Source: Microcaldota archaeon (lineage in GTDB: Archaea > Micrarchaeota > Micrarchaeia > Anstonellales > Bilamarchaeaceae). From it: DNA of 6,413 nucleotides. The position numbers and the translations under genes were made by a program. How positions within the stretch are numbered: position 1 is the stretch's first letter; each line of letters opens with the position of its first letter. This document shows, one piece after another, positions 6,051-6,413 of this stretch. The stretch lies in contig JACPAS010000065.1 of the NCBI GenBank assembly GCA_016180665.1, forward strand, positions 1 to 6,413. Reading direction: 5' to 3'. The notes under the pieces were generated by a model. That model was not told the origin of the DNA, did not search any database, and saw only the letters and a program-made list of their open reading frames with translations.

Positions 6051-6413
6051 GTGGTAAGCCTCAATTAAAATATCTTTCCCAATTCTTCTTATTCTTCTGA
6101 ACTCTAATTTGTAAGCATCGGCTATTTCTCTAATTCCATCCCCCCCAACTGGTCCTTTGACATTTTTTCCCCCAATAATTACTGGTGCAACAAAAAATAA
6201 GAATTTATCAACTAAACCATCATCCAACATGGATGCATTCAACTCGCTTCCTCCTTCAAGTAAGATGGAGTTTATTCCTAATTTCGCCACTTCTTTTAGA
6301 AATGCGAACAAGTCAACCTTCTCTTCTCCAGAAACAATTACCTTTACTCCAAGTTTTTCAAGTTCATTTTTCCTACTAGGATTAAATTTCCCACTAGCTC
6401 CAACAATCACCAT
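6030..6413 (-). CDS. ribD: Riboflavin-pathway pyrimidine reductase (RibD C-terminal / archaeal RIB7 type), 5' end beyond the window
   Basis: The visible 127 residues are the C-terminal half of a dihydrofolate-reductase-like domain that reduces the ribosylamino-pyrimidine 5'-phosphate intermediate of riboflavin synthesis with NAD(P)H. The diagnostic run is GINSILLEGGSELNASMLDDGLVD (cited as ILLEGGSELN and DDGLVD), then FFVAPVIIGGKN with the nucleotide-binding glycines, GGDGIREI and a closing strand GKDILIEAY. An ATG falls exactly on the last three bases of the window, but the family needs roughly 90-100 more residues before this point, so the gene very likely continues past the edge. Whether it is a stand-alone archaeal reductase or the end of a deaminase-reductase fusion cannot be decided here, so the symbol is provisional. 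The stop at 6030-6032 lies inside the end of the convergent VIT1-like gene. Confidence 0.9.
   Translation of the reverse strand: MVIVGASGKFNPSRKNELEKLGVKVIVSGEEKVDLFAFLKEVAKLGINSILLEGGSELNASMLDDGLVDKFLFFVAPVIIGGKNVKGPVGGDGIREIADAYKLEFRRIRRIGKDILIEAYHLQDGNS

Noticed and set aside
6185..6379. Plus-strand open frame antisense to the riboflavin reductase gene
   Set aside because: The opposite strand has clear reductase motifs (ILLEGGSELN, APVIIGG), and the plus frame shows no recognisable domain or ribosome binding site.
1..6413. CRISPR arrays, tRNA/rRNA genes, insertion sequences
   Set aside because: No spaced repeat series, no cloverleaf with acceptor and T-arm consensus, and no transposase motif or terminal inverted repeats were seen.

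Overview
The window looks like AT-rich archaeal chromosome. The evidence is a Pth2-type peptidyl-tRNA hydrolase, an archaeal Lhr-type helicase with its C-terminal Cys4 module, a RibD/RIB7-type riboflavin reductase, and BRE/TATA-like boxes about 25-32 bp upstream of starts that mostly lack a Shine-Dalgarno sequence. Where a Shine-Dalgarno is visible it is the GGTGA type. No lineage can be named from sequence alone. A DPANN or other small-genome archaeon is plausible, but that is a guess.

Layout. Positions 1-967 (+) hold the 3' part of a probable SAM-dependent methyltransferase, broken by a perfect 31-bp tandem duplication (405-466) that shifts the frame. Facing it at 981-1145 (-) is a 54-residue Cys4 protein that is easy to overlook. 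Upstream of that on the same strand, 1201-1665 (-) is a DtxR/MntR-family metal regulator with several altered metal ligands and a Cys-rich tail. It shares a 70-bp divergent intergenic region with the large Lhr-type helicase (1736-4309, +). An imperfect palindrome there sits on the TATA-like element and is a candidate operator. One base after the helicase stop, on the opposite strand, ends a gene (4311 to at most 4970, -) whose product resembles sigma-70 regions 2 and 4, possibly with an N-terminal membrane anchor. Divergent from it is a likely two-gene operon: pth2 (4959-5309) and a VIT1/CCC1-type Fe/Mn transporter (5325-6050). The window closes with the 3' part of the riboflavin reductase gene (6030 to beyond 6413, -), which overlaps the transporter tail to tail by 21 bp.

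Functional reading. A metal-responsive regulator and a VIT1-type metal exporter lie in one window, but about 3.7 kb and three transcription units apart, so a regulatory link is only a hypothesis. Lhr helicase (nucleic acid remodelling or repair), Pth2 (tRNA recycling) and riboflavin synthesis are housekeeping functions.

The most unusual item is the sigma-factor-like protein. Archaea initiate transcription with TBP and TFB, not sigma, so a two-region sigma-like protein in an archaeal context deserves attention. The other points of interest are the hairpin-containing 31-bp duplication, the unannotated Cys4 microprotein, and the shared TATA element between the sigma-like gene and pth2.
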